NCBI GenBank assembly: GCA_028875245.1
Contig: JAPPEU010000087.1
Span: forward strand, 62,001-126,000
DNA from: Chloroflexota bacterium
GTDB taxonomy: Bacteria > Chloroflexota > Anaerolineae > Aggregatilineales > Phototrophicaceae
DNA length: 64,000 nucleotides
Reading direction: 5' to 3'
Positions 33,156 to 41,364 of this stretch are shown piece after piece. A program made the translations under genes and the position numbers. The notes beneath the pieces were generated by a model that worked only from the letters and a program-made list of their open reading frames with translations, was not told the origin of the DNA and did no database searches. Every line of letters starts with the position of its first letter. Position 1 is the stretch's first letter.

Positions 33156-33223
33156 GAAGATTATGTGCTTGAAAAGCCAAATCATGGTATTCTCATTGCA
33201 TCTTTCAAACGAGATGGTGTTTT

Positions 33224-34618
33224 ATGGATATGGCAGTACCAAACTATGAAAATCGTACACTCTTCGAATCCGATAATTTGCCAATTCTTCTCGGAATGGA
33301 TTCCGATACAGTTGACTTGGTAGCTACTGACCCTCCGTTTAAGAAAGACAAGAAGTTTCAGGGTATCGGCGAAGCCGAAGGTCAGACGATGGATGACACT
33401 TGGCGCTGGCACGGAGCGCCACCGGGCACCAAGGGCGGAGAGAAAGAGTCCGATATTCACAAAGAGTGGCTAGACCACACCCGTGAGCATTGGCCTGCGC
33501 TTAATGAGATCATAGAAGCCGCGTATCACGCGCACACGCCAAACATGGCAGCGTTCTTGGCATTCATGTCAGTACGACTAATTGAGATTAATCGTATCTT
33601 GAAGCCAACGGGAAGTCTGTATTTGCACTGTGATCCGACTGCAAACTCTTACTTACGGCTGATGCTTGATTCAATTTTTGGAGTTGACAATTTCAGGAAC
33701 GAAATTGTGTGGTCATATCGTTCGGGAGGTGCAGGTAAACGCTGGTTTGCTCGCAAGCATGATACAATACTGTTTTATGTGAAGACTGATAATTACGATT
33801 TTCATGTGCCTACTGAGCGCTCATATAACAGAGATTTTAAGCCGTATAGGTTCAAAAATGTTAAAGAATATCAAGACGAAGAGGGACGTTGGTACACATT
33901 GCCGTCAATGAGGGATGTTTGGGAAATACCAATGGTGGGTCGAACATCAAAAGAGCGTGTAGGCTGGACAACCCAAAAGCCTTTGAAGTTATACCGCCGC
34001 ATAGTCGAAGCGTCGTCGAATGACGGCGATATTGTTTTAGATCCATTCTGTGGTTGTGCTACAACTTGTATAGCTGCTGAGCAGCTAGGGCGACAATGGG
34101 TTGGGATTGACCAATCGCCAAAGGCTAAAACAATCGTTAAAGAGCGCCTTGCCGAAGAAGTAAAATTGTCGCTGGCGTGGGATGACTATGTTACCGTCAG
34201 CACAGTTGCACCTAAACGTACAGATGTTAAAGGACTATTTCCTCCTACTTTCTCGTTGCCCCCAACTCCGAAAGGCAAGAGGCGCGGGCGCAGGCGAACC
34301 AGTGCTCCTAGCTACGACAGAAACGAAATGCGCGTCAGATTGGCGATACGAGACGGGCATTATTGCCAAGGTTGCGGAATGTTGCCTCCCACGATGCCAG
34401 GTTCTTTGTCGCCCGAACTGGATTATCTTGATATTGACCATATCGTGCCGAGAGCTGACGCGGGAAGCGATCACGAAAAGAACCTATGCTTATTGTGCCC
34501 GCCCTGTAATCGGCGCAAAGCGAATATATGGACGCTTGCACAATTACGACAAGCTAATCAGAGAATGAAAAAGATGCTTGACAAGTCCAAGCTCAGGAAA
34601 GAACTCGAAAAAGTGTAA
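33224..34618 (+). CDS. DNA methyltransferase-HNH endonuclease fusion
   Basis: This 464-residue protein joins two activities. Residues 1-320 are an amino-methyltransferase: catalytic motif IV T35-DPPF, then motif I late (DPFCGCATT, 273-281), an order that places it in the beta class of N6-adenine/N4-cytosine MTases. After a basic linker (about 345-362) comes an HNH domain: zinc cysteines C381/C384 and C425/C428, with H406 in DIDHIVPRADAGSDHEKNL, N420, and CPPCNRRK. Methylation and cleavage in one chain suggest a self-contained restriction-modification or anti-mobile-element enzyme. It is AT-rich, lies next to the CBASS pair, and is bracketed by direct repeats. Confidence 0.85.
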   Translation: MDMAVPNYENRTLFESDNLPILLGMDSDTVDLVATDPPFKKDKKFQGIGEAEGQTMDDTWRWHGAPPGTKGGEKESDIHKEWLDHTREHWPALNEIIEAAYHAHTPNMAAFLAFMSVRLIEINRILKPTGSLYLHCDPTANSYLRLMLDSIFGVDNFRNEIVWSYRSGGAGKRWFARKHDTILFYVKTDNYDFHVPTERSYNRDFKPYRFKNVKEYQDEEGRWYTLPSMRDVWEIPMVGRTSKERVGWTTQKPLKLYRRIVEASSNDGDIVLDPFCGCATTCIAAEQLGRQWVGIDQSPKAKTIVKERLAEEVKLSLAWDDYVTVSTVAPKRTDVKGLFPPTFSLPPTPKGKRRGRRRTSAPSYDRNEMRVRLAIRDGHYCQGCGMLPPTMPGSLSPELDYLDIDHIVPRADAGSDHEKNLCLLCPPCNRRKANIWTLAQLRQANQRMKKMLDKSKLRKELEKV

Positions 34619-34619
34619 A

Positions 34620-34660
34620 GTTATTCTTGGCTAATCTAGAATTTTAGACCCAAGAATAAC
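34620..34660 (+). terminator. Perfect 11-bp hairpin just after the MTase-HNH stop
   Basis: GTTATTCTTGG (34620-34630) and CCAAGAATAAC (34650-34660) are exact inverted repeats, starting two bases after the stop codon. There is no T-run behind it, so it may be a weak terminator, an mRNA-protecting hairpin or the end of a mobile cassette. Confidence 0.5.
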
Positions 34661-34677
34661 CAACCCGCGACCATCCA

Positions 34678-34790
34678 CTCACCCCTCCGCACCCAACCCA
34701 TGCGACCCTGTCCCTGAAACCCGCCGCTTAATTATCCCACATCCCTCGGCACCTTCGAAAAAAACTCGGTGACCTCGGTGGTAAAGAAAA
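34678..34790 (+). repeat. Right copy of the ~113-bp direct repeat
   Basis: It is similar to 33042-33155 (see there). Directly behind it, at 34791-34830, lies a CTCTGTGTTCTCTGTGG block, whose relative is found inside the coding sequence at 54618-54640. Confidence 0.55.
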
Positions 34791-34864
34791 TTTCTCTGTG
34801 CCCTCTGTGTTCTCTGTGGTTAAAATCCTTTCATCAGTTCGCACTAGCCAAGAGGAACCCACCC

Positions 34865-36529
34865 ATGACCGAATCCCAACCCGAACCCGCCATCAGCCCC
34901 GAAGACATCGCCGCCGCCGAATCCCTGCTCGGCCTCGACTTCAACCCCGCCCAGCGCGAGCAGATGCGCGAAATCCTTAAGGGCCGCCGCGAGCAATACC
35001 AGGGCATCCGCGCCGCCGAGCTCGACAACAGCGTGCCGCTCGCGCTCAACTTCAACGTGAACGCCAGCGATCCAGCGCCCGCCGAAGTCCCGCGCAGCTA
35101 TGCCATGAGCGCGGCGCCGCCGGTTAAGCGCCCGGCCGATCTCGAAGCCACCGCCTTCCTGCCCGTGACCCAGCTCGCCGAGCTCATCCGGACGCGCCAG
35201 GTCACATCGCTCGAGCTGACCGAAATGTACCTGCGCCGGCTCAAGCGTTACGATCCTGCTCTGGAGTGCGTGGCCGCGTATACCGAAAAACTCGCCATCA
35301 AACAGGCGGCGCGCGCCGATGAGGAGATCGCCCGCGGGCTTTATCGCGGTCCGCTGCATGGCCTGCCCTGGGGCGCCAAGGACCTGCTGGCGACGCGCGG
35401 AACACCCACTCAGTGGGGCGCGAAGCCCTACGAAGGCCAGGTCATCGATGTCGATGCGACGGTCGTGCAGCGGCTGGAGGCAGCGGGCGCGGTGCTCATC
35501 GCCAAGCTGACCCTAGGCGCGCTGGCCAACGGCGATGTCTGGTATGGCGGCACGACCAAGAATCCCTGGGATACGAGCGAGGGCAGCAGCGGCTCATCCG
35601 CGGGCTCGGGCGCTGCGGTCGCCGCCGGGCTAGTCGCCTTCGCCATCGGCACCGAGACCATGGGGTCGATCGTCTCGCCATCGACCCGCTGCGGCGTCAC
35701 CGGCTTGCGGCCCACCTACGGGCGCGTCAGCCGTTACGGCGCAATGGCGCTCAGCTGGAGCATGGACAAGATCGGGCCCATGTGCCGCTCGGTTGAGGAC
35801 TGCGCCCTCGTCTTCAGCGCCATCTACGGGCCCGATGGCCGCGACATGACCATCAGCCCCGAGCCGTTTCAGTGGGATCCGGCCCTCGATCCGCATAGTC
35901 TGCGCATCGGTTATGTGGCGAACGCCTTTGAAGCGGCTGATGCCGGTCAAACCGGCGCGCATCATCGTCAGGAGGGCCAGGATCTGGAGCGCGTCAACCA
36001 GGTGAACAGCGCCGCTGCGCTTGAGGTCATGCGCGCGAGCGGCTTCACGCTGAAACCGATCGAACTGCCCGACCGCACCATCAGCGGTCTCTGGATGATT
36101 CTGGCGGCGGAAGCGGCAGCCGCCTTCGACTTGATCACGCGCGATGGCTCGGTCGATGCCATGAAGCGCCAGGACGATGACGCTTGGCCCAATATCTTCC
36201 GCGCCGCCCGTCTCATCCCGGCCGTCGAGTACATCAACGCCAACCGCGTCCGCACGCAGCTGATGCGCGATATGGCGCGCGTCATGAGCGAGGTCGATGT
36301 CTTCATCTCGCCCAGCTTCGGCGGCAATACCATGCAGATCACGAATTTCACCGGGCACCCCACCGTCGTCGTTCCCAATGGCTTCACCGACAAGGGCAGT
36401 CCGACCAGCATCAGTTTCATCGGCGGGCTGCACAAAGAAGCCGAGACCCTCGCCGTCGCCAAAGCCTACCAGGACGCCACAGACTGGCACCGGCAGCATC
36501 CCGACCTGGAGGCCTTGGAATTGGGCTAA
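34865..36529 (+). CDS. Amidase-signature family hydrolase
   Basis: This 554-residue protein has an N-terminal ~85-residue helical extension (SPEDIAAAESLLGLDFNPAQREQM) and then the amidase fold: GLPWGAKDLLAT with the triad Lys near 172, EGSSGSSAGSGAAVAAG with cis-Ser near 245, and GTETMGSIVSPSTRCGVTGLRPTYGRVS with nucleophile Ser near 268. It hydrolyses an unknown amide. Sequence resembles GatA, but GatB/GatC are not next to it. The ATG at 34865 follows AAGAGGAACCC; the longer frame (34769) starts in repeat DNA. Confidence 0.88.
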   Translation: MTESQPEPAISPEDIAAAESLLGLDFNPAQREQMREILKGRREQYQGIRAAELDNSVPLALNFNVNASDPAPAEVPRSYAMSAAPPVKRPADLEATAFLPVTQLAELIRTRQVTSLELTEMYLRRLKRYDPALECVAAYTEKLAIKQAARADEEIARGLYRGPLHGLPWGAKDLLATRGTPTQWGAKPYEGQVIDVDATVVQRLEAAGAVLIAKLTLGALANGDVWYGGTTKNPWDTSEGSSGSSAGSGAAVAAGLVAFAIGTETMGSIVSPSTRCGVTGLRPTYGRVSRYGAMALSWSMDKIGPMCRSVEDCALVFSAIYGPDGRDMTISPEPFQWDPALDPHSLRIGYVANAFEAADAGQTGAHHRQEGQDLERVNQVNSAAALEVMRASGFTLKPIELPDRTISGLWMILAAEAAAAFDLITRDGSVDAMKRQDDDAWPNIFRAARLIPAVEYINANRVRTQLMRDMARVMSEVDVFISPSFGGNTMQITNFTGHPTVVVPNGFTDKGSPTSISFIGGLHKEAETLAVAKAYQDATDWHRQHPDLEALELG

Positions 36530-36573
36530 TGGTGGGGCGGCCCGGCGCCCGCCGTTCAAGTCGAATGCTGTAG

Positions 36574-36594
36574 GCGCGACCTATCAGGTCGCCC
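36574..36594 (+). repeat. REP-like hairpin between amidase and queG
   Basis: GCGACCT-ATC-AGGTCGC forms a perfect stem (36576-36592) preceded by GCTGTAGGC. It is a variant of the GGGCGA-type hairpins at 9283 and 47299. It sits between two convergent genes and may serve as a bidirectional terminator. Confidence 0.45.
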
Positions 36595-36620
36595 GCGGTT
36601 GGGGGAATGCGCCCAATTCG

Positions 36621-37754
36621 TTAGCCCAACAGCGCCGCCACCTCCTCCCGCACGCGCGCATCGTCATCGCGCCGATACAGGTCCGTCAGGAGCTTGCTGC
36701 TATCCAGCCCCATCGTCCGCCAGAGCGCCCAGGCCGCATGACCGCGGGCAAGCGCGCTCTCGTCGAAGAGCAGTTGAATCAGATGGGGGATGGCGCGCTC
36801 GTCCCGCCAGTTGCCGGCGGCGACGCAAGCATTGCGCACCATCTGCTCGCGCTTGATCCGCTCGACAGGACTCCGCCGGAACAGCGCGCGGTGCGTATCC
36901 GCCGTCGACATCAGGATATCGGTCAGCGGCGGGGCGACGCGGTCGATATCGAAGGGCAGGAATGCGACCTCCTCGGTTTCGCTGACGAAGCGCTGAAAGG
37001 GGCAGACATCCATGCAGATATCGCAGCCGAAGATCCAGTTGCCGAAGTCGGCGCGCAGCTCGCGGTCGATCCAGCCCTTGTTCTCGATGGTGTGGTAGCT
37101 GATGCAGCGCCGCGCATCGAGCACGTAGGGCTTGGGGAAGGCCGCCGTCGGGCAAGCCGCCAGGCAGCGCGCGCAAGTGCCGCACATGGTCTCGCGGTGC
37201 GGCTCATCGTAATCATCGAATTCGAGCGAGCTGATGATCTCGCCGATGAAGAAGCTGCTGCCCCGCCGCGGGTGGATGAGCATGGTGTTCTTGCCGATGA
37301 AACCCAGGCCCGCCTGCTGCGCGTGGCTGCGCTCCAACAGCGCGCCGGTATCAACATAGACCTTCTGCTGGGTCGCGCGCCCGCTCGCTTCGGCCAGCCG
37401 CTCGGCGAATTGCTCCAGCCGCAGTTCCAGCACCTTGTGATAATCGAGCCCCCATGCGTAGGCGGCGATGCGCCCGCGCGCCGGGTCATTCAGCGTCTCC
37501 TCATCAGCGAAGCGCGCGTAATAATCCATGCCGACCAGGATGAGCGACCGGGCGCTCGGCATGATCTCGCGCAGGTTTTGCCGCCGGCGTACGCGATCAA
37601 CCCGCGCCATATAGCCCATCCCGCCCTGCATGCCGCGCTCGATCCAGCGAAGGTAGGCGCGCAGCGTCGGCGAAGGACGCGCCGGGGTGATGCCGCAGAG
37701 GTTGAAGCCCAGTTCGCCGGCGAGCGCCTTAATCTTCGCAGCCGTCAGAGACAC
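36621..37754 (-). CDS. queG: Epoxyqueuosine reductase
   Basis: This 377-residue protein starts at GTG. It carries LCGITPARPSPTLRAYLRW near the N-terminus, DTGALLERSHAQQAGLGFIGKNTMLI for cobalamin binding, two 4Fe-4S motifs (CGTCARCLAACPT and CDICMDVCPF) and C-terminal HEAT-like repeats (about 285-375). It reduces epoxyqueuosine to queuosine, the last step of tRNA wobble-base synthesis, with a B12 cofactor. No other que genes are near. The neighbouring minus-strand gene for a small HMA protein lies 58 bases upstream. Confidence 0.9.
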   Translation of the reverse strand: MSLTAAKIKALAGELGFNLCGITPARPSPTLRAYLRWIERGMQGGMGYMARVDRVRRRQNLREIMPSARSLILVGMDYYARFADEETLNDPARGRIAAYAWGLDYHKVLELRLEQFAERLAEASGRATQQKVYVDTGALLERSHAQQAGLGFIGKNTMLIHPRRGSSFFIGEIISSLEFDDYDEPHRETMCGTCARCLAACPTAAFPKPYVLDARRCISYHTIENKGWIDRELRADFGNWIFGCDICMDVCPFQRFVSETEEVAFLPFDIDRVAPPLTDILMSTADTHRALFRRSPVERIKREQMVRNACVAAGNWRDERAIPHLIQLLFDESALARGHAAWALWRTMGLDSSKLLTDLYRRDDDARVREEVAALLG

Positions 37755-37812
37755 GTCCAGCGCTTTCGCATGCTCGCTGCGGGAAGGGAGCAGCCATGTT
37801 CGCGCGGGCTGA

Positions 37813-38022
37813 TCAACTCGCCGCTGGCGGGTACTCGATCTCGGTCAGCGCCGCGACGATCGCGTCCCAGGTGGCGGGCGCTTCAAACTCGACCTCAATC
37901 ATCCGCGAACGCGCATCGCCGTTGACGCTGGCGACGCCATCCAGCTCGCGCAGTTCGTTCTTGATCGCCTGGACGCAGCCCATGCAATGGACATTCGGCA
38001 CTTCGAAACTTTTGCTGGTCAT
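37813..38022 (-). CDS. Small heavy-metal-associated (HMA) domain protein, CopZ-like
   Basis: This 69-residue ferredoxin-like protein has VHCMGCVQAI with C13-x-x-C16, then GVASVNGDARSRMIEVEF and a C-terminal helix. The classic MxCxxC has His in place of Thr/Ser before the first Cys, still fitting Cu(I) or other soft-metal binding. It could carry copper to CopA (28.9 kb), although it is not in that operon. Small HMA proteins of this sort also bind zinc or cadmium. Confidence 0.75.
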   Translation of the reverse strand: MTSKSFEVPNVHCMGCVQAIKNELRELDGVASVNGDARSRMIEVEFEAPATWDAIVAALTEIEYPPAAS

Positions 38023-38150
38023 CTGCTTTGCCTTTGCTCATCGAGTACAAGCATATTTTAACCAGCGAGTACAGTGAAGGCACAGAGGAATGTGGACTTC
38101 ATGGCGATCTCCAGGGGCGGGAATGCGGAATGGCGGATTTGACCAGGCCG

Positions 38151-39521
38151 CTAAAGTCGCATTCGCGGCTCGAGATGATGCGCGGGCGTATCATTCGCGA
38201 TCAGCCATTCAAGGTATCGGCTGTGCAATGCCTCGACCACCTCGGGATACGATGCGCTTAAATCTCGCTGGTGACCGGGGTCCTCTGCTGAACGATAAAG
38301 CTCAACCTTCTGCCCCTCGGCCGCGTACAGCAGGTCCCACTCGCCGTCCATGATGGAGCTCGGTGAAATCTCCACCACAACGCGATTCTGCCCGTCCACG
38401 GTCCTTGACAATTCACCCACCTCTTCAAAGGGCGCGCTTGTCACAACCAGGTCATGGATGGCGTCGCCCTGTAGCAAGGGCAGCGCGGACTTCGCCTGGG
38501 TTCGGGCCGGCGGCGGGATATCAAGCAGATCCAGCACAGTTGGCATCAGGTCCGGCAATGAAAGCAAGCCCGGTACGCGCCGGCTTTCCGTCCCCGGCAG
38601 ATAGACCAGGAGCGGCGCCTGCGTCAGCTCATTGTGCAAGGGTGACCGGTGTACCTGTCGTTGATGCACGGTCATGCCTTTTGCGAATCCCTCGTCGAAG
38701 CCGCTGCCATCGGGCCAGCGAAAGCGGCGCTTGCCGAATAAACCGTGCTCGCCGAAATAAAAGCCGTGGTCAGAAAGGAAGAAGATCGCGGTGTCGTCCA
38801 GCAAGTTCAGGACGCGCACGCGTTCCATCAGATAGCCAAACCAGTGATCAACCATCGCGATCTCGCCTTTGTAGCAGGCGCGAGCGATCTCCAGGTCGCG
38901 TTCGCTGACGCCATCGGCCGCATAATCGTAATAGACGGGCGCAATCACTTCGCCGCGGTAGTCCGGCAAGTAGGGCTTCACATAATAAGCCGGCGGATCC
39001 CATGGCTCATGCGGGTCCCAGGTGTCGATATAGAGGAAGAAGGGATTCTCATGGTGGCGCTCCAGCCAGGCGGCCGCTTCGGTGAATGTCTTTGGCGCGC
39101 AATAGCCCTCGATCTCCGAGGCATGGCGCTGCCGCTTGCGATAGTCCTGTTCCGTCCCATGCAGCTGACCGCGCACGTAGATGAATTCTTTGAAGCCGCG
39201 CTCCTGCCCGTAGCCGCGGCGCGCCAGGAAAGGCGTATCGGCGATGGCGGCGGTATTCCAGCCGGCTGCGCTGATCACATCCGCCAGCGTCGCCTCGTCT
39301 TGCGGCAAGGGCGCCCAGGGCAAGTAGGTGAAGGTGTAGCGCCCGGTCATCAGGTCGGCGCGCGCTGGAACGGTGGGGAAGGACGCGGCATAGCAATCCT
39401 CGAAAATCAGCGCGCTTTCGGCAAAACGATCGAGGTTGGGCGTATTGACATCCGCTGCGCCATAACAGGGCAGATGGTCGCGGCGAAAGGTGTCGGACAC
39501 AACAACGATGATATTCATCAA
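38151..39521 (-). CDS. Sulfatase-superfamily hydrolase with Thr at the formylglycine position
   Basis: This 456-residue alkaline-phosphatase-superfamily protein has NIIVVVSDTFRRDHLPCYG (metal Asp), a sulfatase-like signature T50-V-P-A-R in FPTVPARADLMTGRYTF, and FFLSDHGFYFGEHGLFGK. Active sulfatases have Cys or Ser at the first position of C/S-x-P-x-R for formylglycine. Thr cannot form it, so this is probably a phosphodiesterase/phosphonate-type member using Thr, or an inactive homologue. It is the last gene of an operon with a sugar ABC transporter (12 bases after the permease). Confidence 0.8.
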   Translation of the reverse strand: MMNIIVVVSDTFRRDHLPCYGAADVNTPNLDRFAESALIFEDCYAASFPTVPARADLMTGRYTFTYLPWAPLPQDEATLADVISAAGWNTAAIADTPFLARRGYGQERGFKEFIYVRGQLHGTEQDYRKRQRHASEIEGYCAPKTFTEAAAWLERHHENPFFLYIDTWDPHEPWDPPAYYVKPYLPDYRGEVIAPVYYDYAADGVSERDLEIARACYKGEIAMVDHWFGYLMERVRVLNLLDDTAIFFLSDHGFYFGEHGLFGKRRFRWPDGSGFDEGFAKGMTVHQRQVHRSPLHNELTQAPLLVYLPGTESRRVPGLLSLPDLMPTVLDLLDIPPPARTQAKSALPLLQGDAIHDLVVTSAPFEEVGELSRTVDGQNRVVVEISPSSIMDGEWDLLYAAEGQKVELYRSAEDPGHQRDLSASYPEVVEALHSRYLEWLIANDTPAHHLEPRMRL

Positions 39522-39532
39522 TTCAAACCTTC

Positions 39533-40405
39533 TTATTTCAGACCGGAACGCACAAAGCCCTGCACATAAAAGCGCTGGAGGAAGACAAAGATGACGACGA
39601 CCGGGATGGTGGCGACGAAGGAGCCGGCGAAGACCAATTCCCAGAGGATATATTCGTCGCTGAACATTTTGGCCAAGGCGACCGTGATGACCGTCTTCGA
39701 TTCATCGGTGATCACAATGGAGGGCCAAATGAAAGAATCCCAGGAGAAGATGAACTTGATGAAGCCGGCGCTGACCAAAGCCGGCACGATATTGGGGAGC
39801 ATCACCTGCCAATACATGCGGAAGAAGGAGCAGCCGTCAATGATGGCGGCGTCATACAAGTCCTGCGGCAGCTCGGCGAAATGCTGGCGCAAGAGAAAGA
39901 TGATAAAGGCGTCGGTGATCCAGGGCAGGAAGATCGACGGCAGCGTATTGTCGATATGCAGCTGCTGCATCGTCAGGAAGAGCGGTATCAGCTTGGCTTC
40001 AAAGGCGATGGTCAAGGTCGCCAGGATCACGATGAATAGCAGGCGCCGGCCCGGAAACTTGAGCCAGGCCAGGACGAAGGCGATCATACTGTTGATCGTT
40101 ACCGCAAACGTGACCGACATCGCTGCTACGACAACGCTGTTGAGGAAGGCTTGCGCGAAGTTCGTCTCGGTGAATAGCGTGACCAGGTTCTCCAGCGTCG
40201 GATCGCTGGGCAAAAATGTCTGAAGCGACACGGGATGCAGATCATCAAACAGGTCCTGGCGTGATTTGAATGTTGAGCCGACGATCCACAAATACGGCGT
40301 GGCGAAGACGACAACGATGACCAGATAGATCAGGACTCGCGACAGCGACCCGATGGGGAGCGCGCGCGTTTCCCACGGCGGCGAGGGTTGGCGCAGCTCA
40401 GTCAT
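39533..40405 (-). CDS. Carbohydrate ABC transporter permease (MalG/UgpE type)
   Basis: This 290-residue protein has six membrane helices and the EAA-loop region YDAAIIDGCSFFRMYWQVMLPNIVPAL (about 190-217), characteristic of CUT1 inner-membrane permeases. The start at 40405 follows GAGGAAA; an ATG three codons upstream is a weaker choice. It overlaps the stop of the partner permease gene by 8 bases. It would import an oligosaccharide with the partner and the binding protein upstream; no ATPase gene is seen in the window. Confidence 0.9.
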   Translation of the reverse strand: MTELRQPSPPWETRALPIGSLSRVLIYLVIVVVFATPYLWIVGSTFKSRQDLFDDLHPVSLQTFLPSDPTLENLVTLFTETNFAQAFLNSVVVAAMSVTFAVTINSMIAFVLAWLKFPGRRLLFIVILATLTIAFEAKLIPLFLTMQQLHIDNTLPSIFLPWITDAFIIFLLRQHFAELPQDLYDAAIIDGCSFFRMYWQVMLPNIVPALVSAGFIKFIFSWDSFIWPSIVITDESKTVITVALAKMFSDEYILWELVFAGSFVATIPVVVIFVFLQRFYVQGFVRSGLK

Positions 40406-41291
40406 TTTCCTCATCCCGGGTGATGCGCAGTTGGAAGATGCTGATGGCGATCAGCAAAATCGCCAGAATGACGGAAAGCGCGGTGGCATAACTGAAGCGA
40501 TTGAAGCGGAAGGCGAGATGAAATATGTAATGTACAATCACGCGCGTGGCGTTCGACGGCCCGCCATCGGTCAAGACTTCGACCGGCACGAAGATCTTGA
40601 ACGCGGCGATGGTGCTCGTCACCAACACGAAGGCATGCGTGCGGTTGAGCAGCGGCAGCGTTATGTAGCGGAAGATCTCCCCGCGCCCGGCGCCATCAAT
40701 CCGCGCCGCCTCATAGTAGACCGACGGGATCGCCAGCAGGCCGGCCAAATAAAAGATCATGCTCAAGCCGACATCTTTCCAGATGGTGATTGAGGCCAAC
40801 GCCGGCAGCGCCTGATTCTTGTCACGAAGGAAGCCCTGCGCCGGCAAGCCAATGGATTCCAGCAGGCTGTTGATGATGCCGATATCGGAATGAAACATCA
40901 TGCCCCAAACGATCGACGCCACCACCATGGATGTGACCGCCGGGAATAAAATCAGCGTGCGCAGCAGGGTCGAGTCCCGGCCCGGCTTGGCGATGAGCAG
41001 GGCGAGGCATAAACCCAGCGCCATCTGCAGCGGCACCTTTATCAGGAAGAAGAGCGCCGTGTTTTTCAGCGACAGCAGCAGGAGCGGATCGTTAAAGGCG
41101 ATGTCGTAATTCTTGAGGCCGGTGAAAGTGAATTCGCCCGTGAAGACTTTGTAATCGGTAAAGCTCAGCCGAACCGTTTCAGCAATGGGCCAGTAATGAA
41201 ACAGGAACAGGCCGATCAAAGCCGGCAGTGATAACAAAAACGCCGCTCGATAGCGTTGCGCCCTGCCACTGTTGGAGATTATTTGTGCCAT
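40398..41291 (-). CDS. Carbohydrate ABC transporter permease (MalF/UgpA type)
   Basis: This 297-residue protein has six helices, the LFLFHYWPIAETVRLSFTDY start and the EAA loop YYEAARIDGAGRGEIFRYITLPLL (about 200-223). CUT1 MalF-like permeases form a heterodimer with a MalG-like partner, encoded next with an overlapping start. The binding-protein gene lies 73 bases upstream on the same strand. Substrate is probably a sugar or oligosaccharide. Confidence 0.9.
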   Translation of the reverse strand: MAQIISNSGRAQRYRAAFLLSLPALIGLFLFHYWPIAETVRLSFTDYKVFTGEFTFTGLKNYDIAFNDPLLLLSLKNTALFFLIKVPLQMALGLCLALLIAKPGRDSTLLRTLILFPAVTSMVVASIVWGMMFHSDIGIINSLLESIGLPAQGFLRDKNQALPALASITIWKDVGLSMIFYLAGLLAIPSVYYEAARIDGAGRGEIFRYITLPLLNRTHAFVLVTSTIAAFKIFVPVEVLTDGGPSNATRVIVHYIFHLAFRFNRFSYATALSVILAILLIAISIFQLRITRDEEND

Positions 41292-41364
41292 ATTTGGAAA
41301 CCCTCGATTCCCGCCGCGGGTGAAGACGGGCGGGAATGGAGGATATCTCTATCGCTGCAGCGCC

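Noticed and set aside
31463..34618. CRISPR-Cas, Thoeris or BREX components
   Set aside because: No spacer-repeat array, TIR or PglZ-like protein is present; only CBASS-type and MTase-HNH genes are supported.
36297..37925. Plus-strand open frame of ~540 codons spanning the end of the amidase gene and all of queG
   Set aside because: It reads through two real genes on both strands and shows no recognisable domain.
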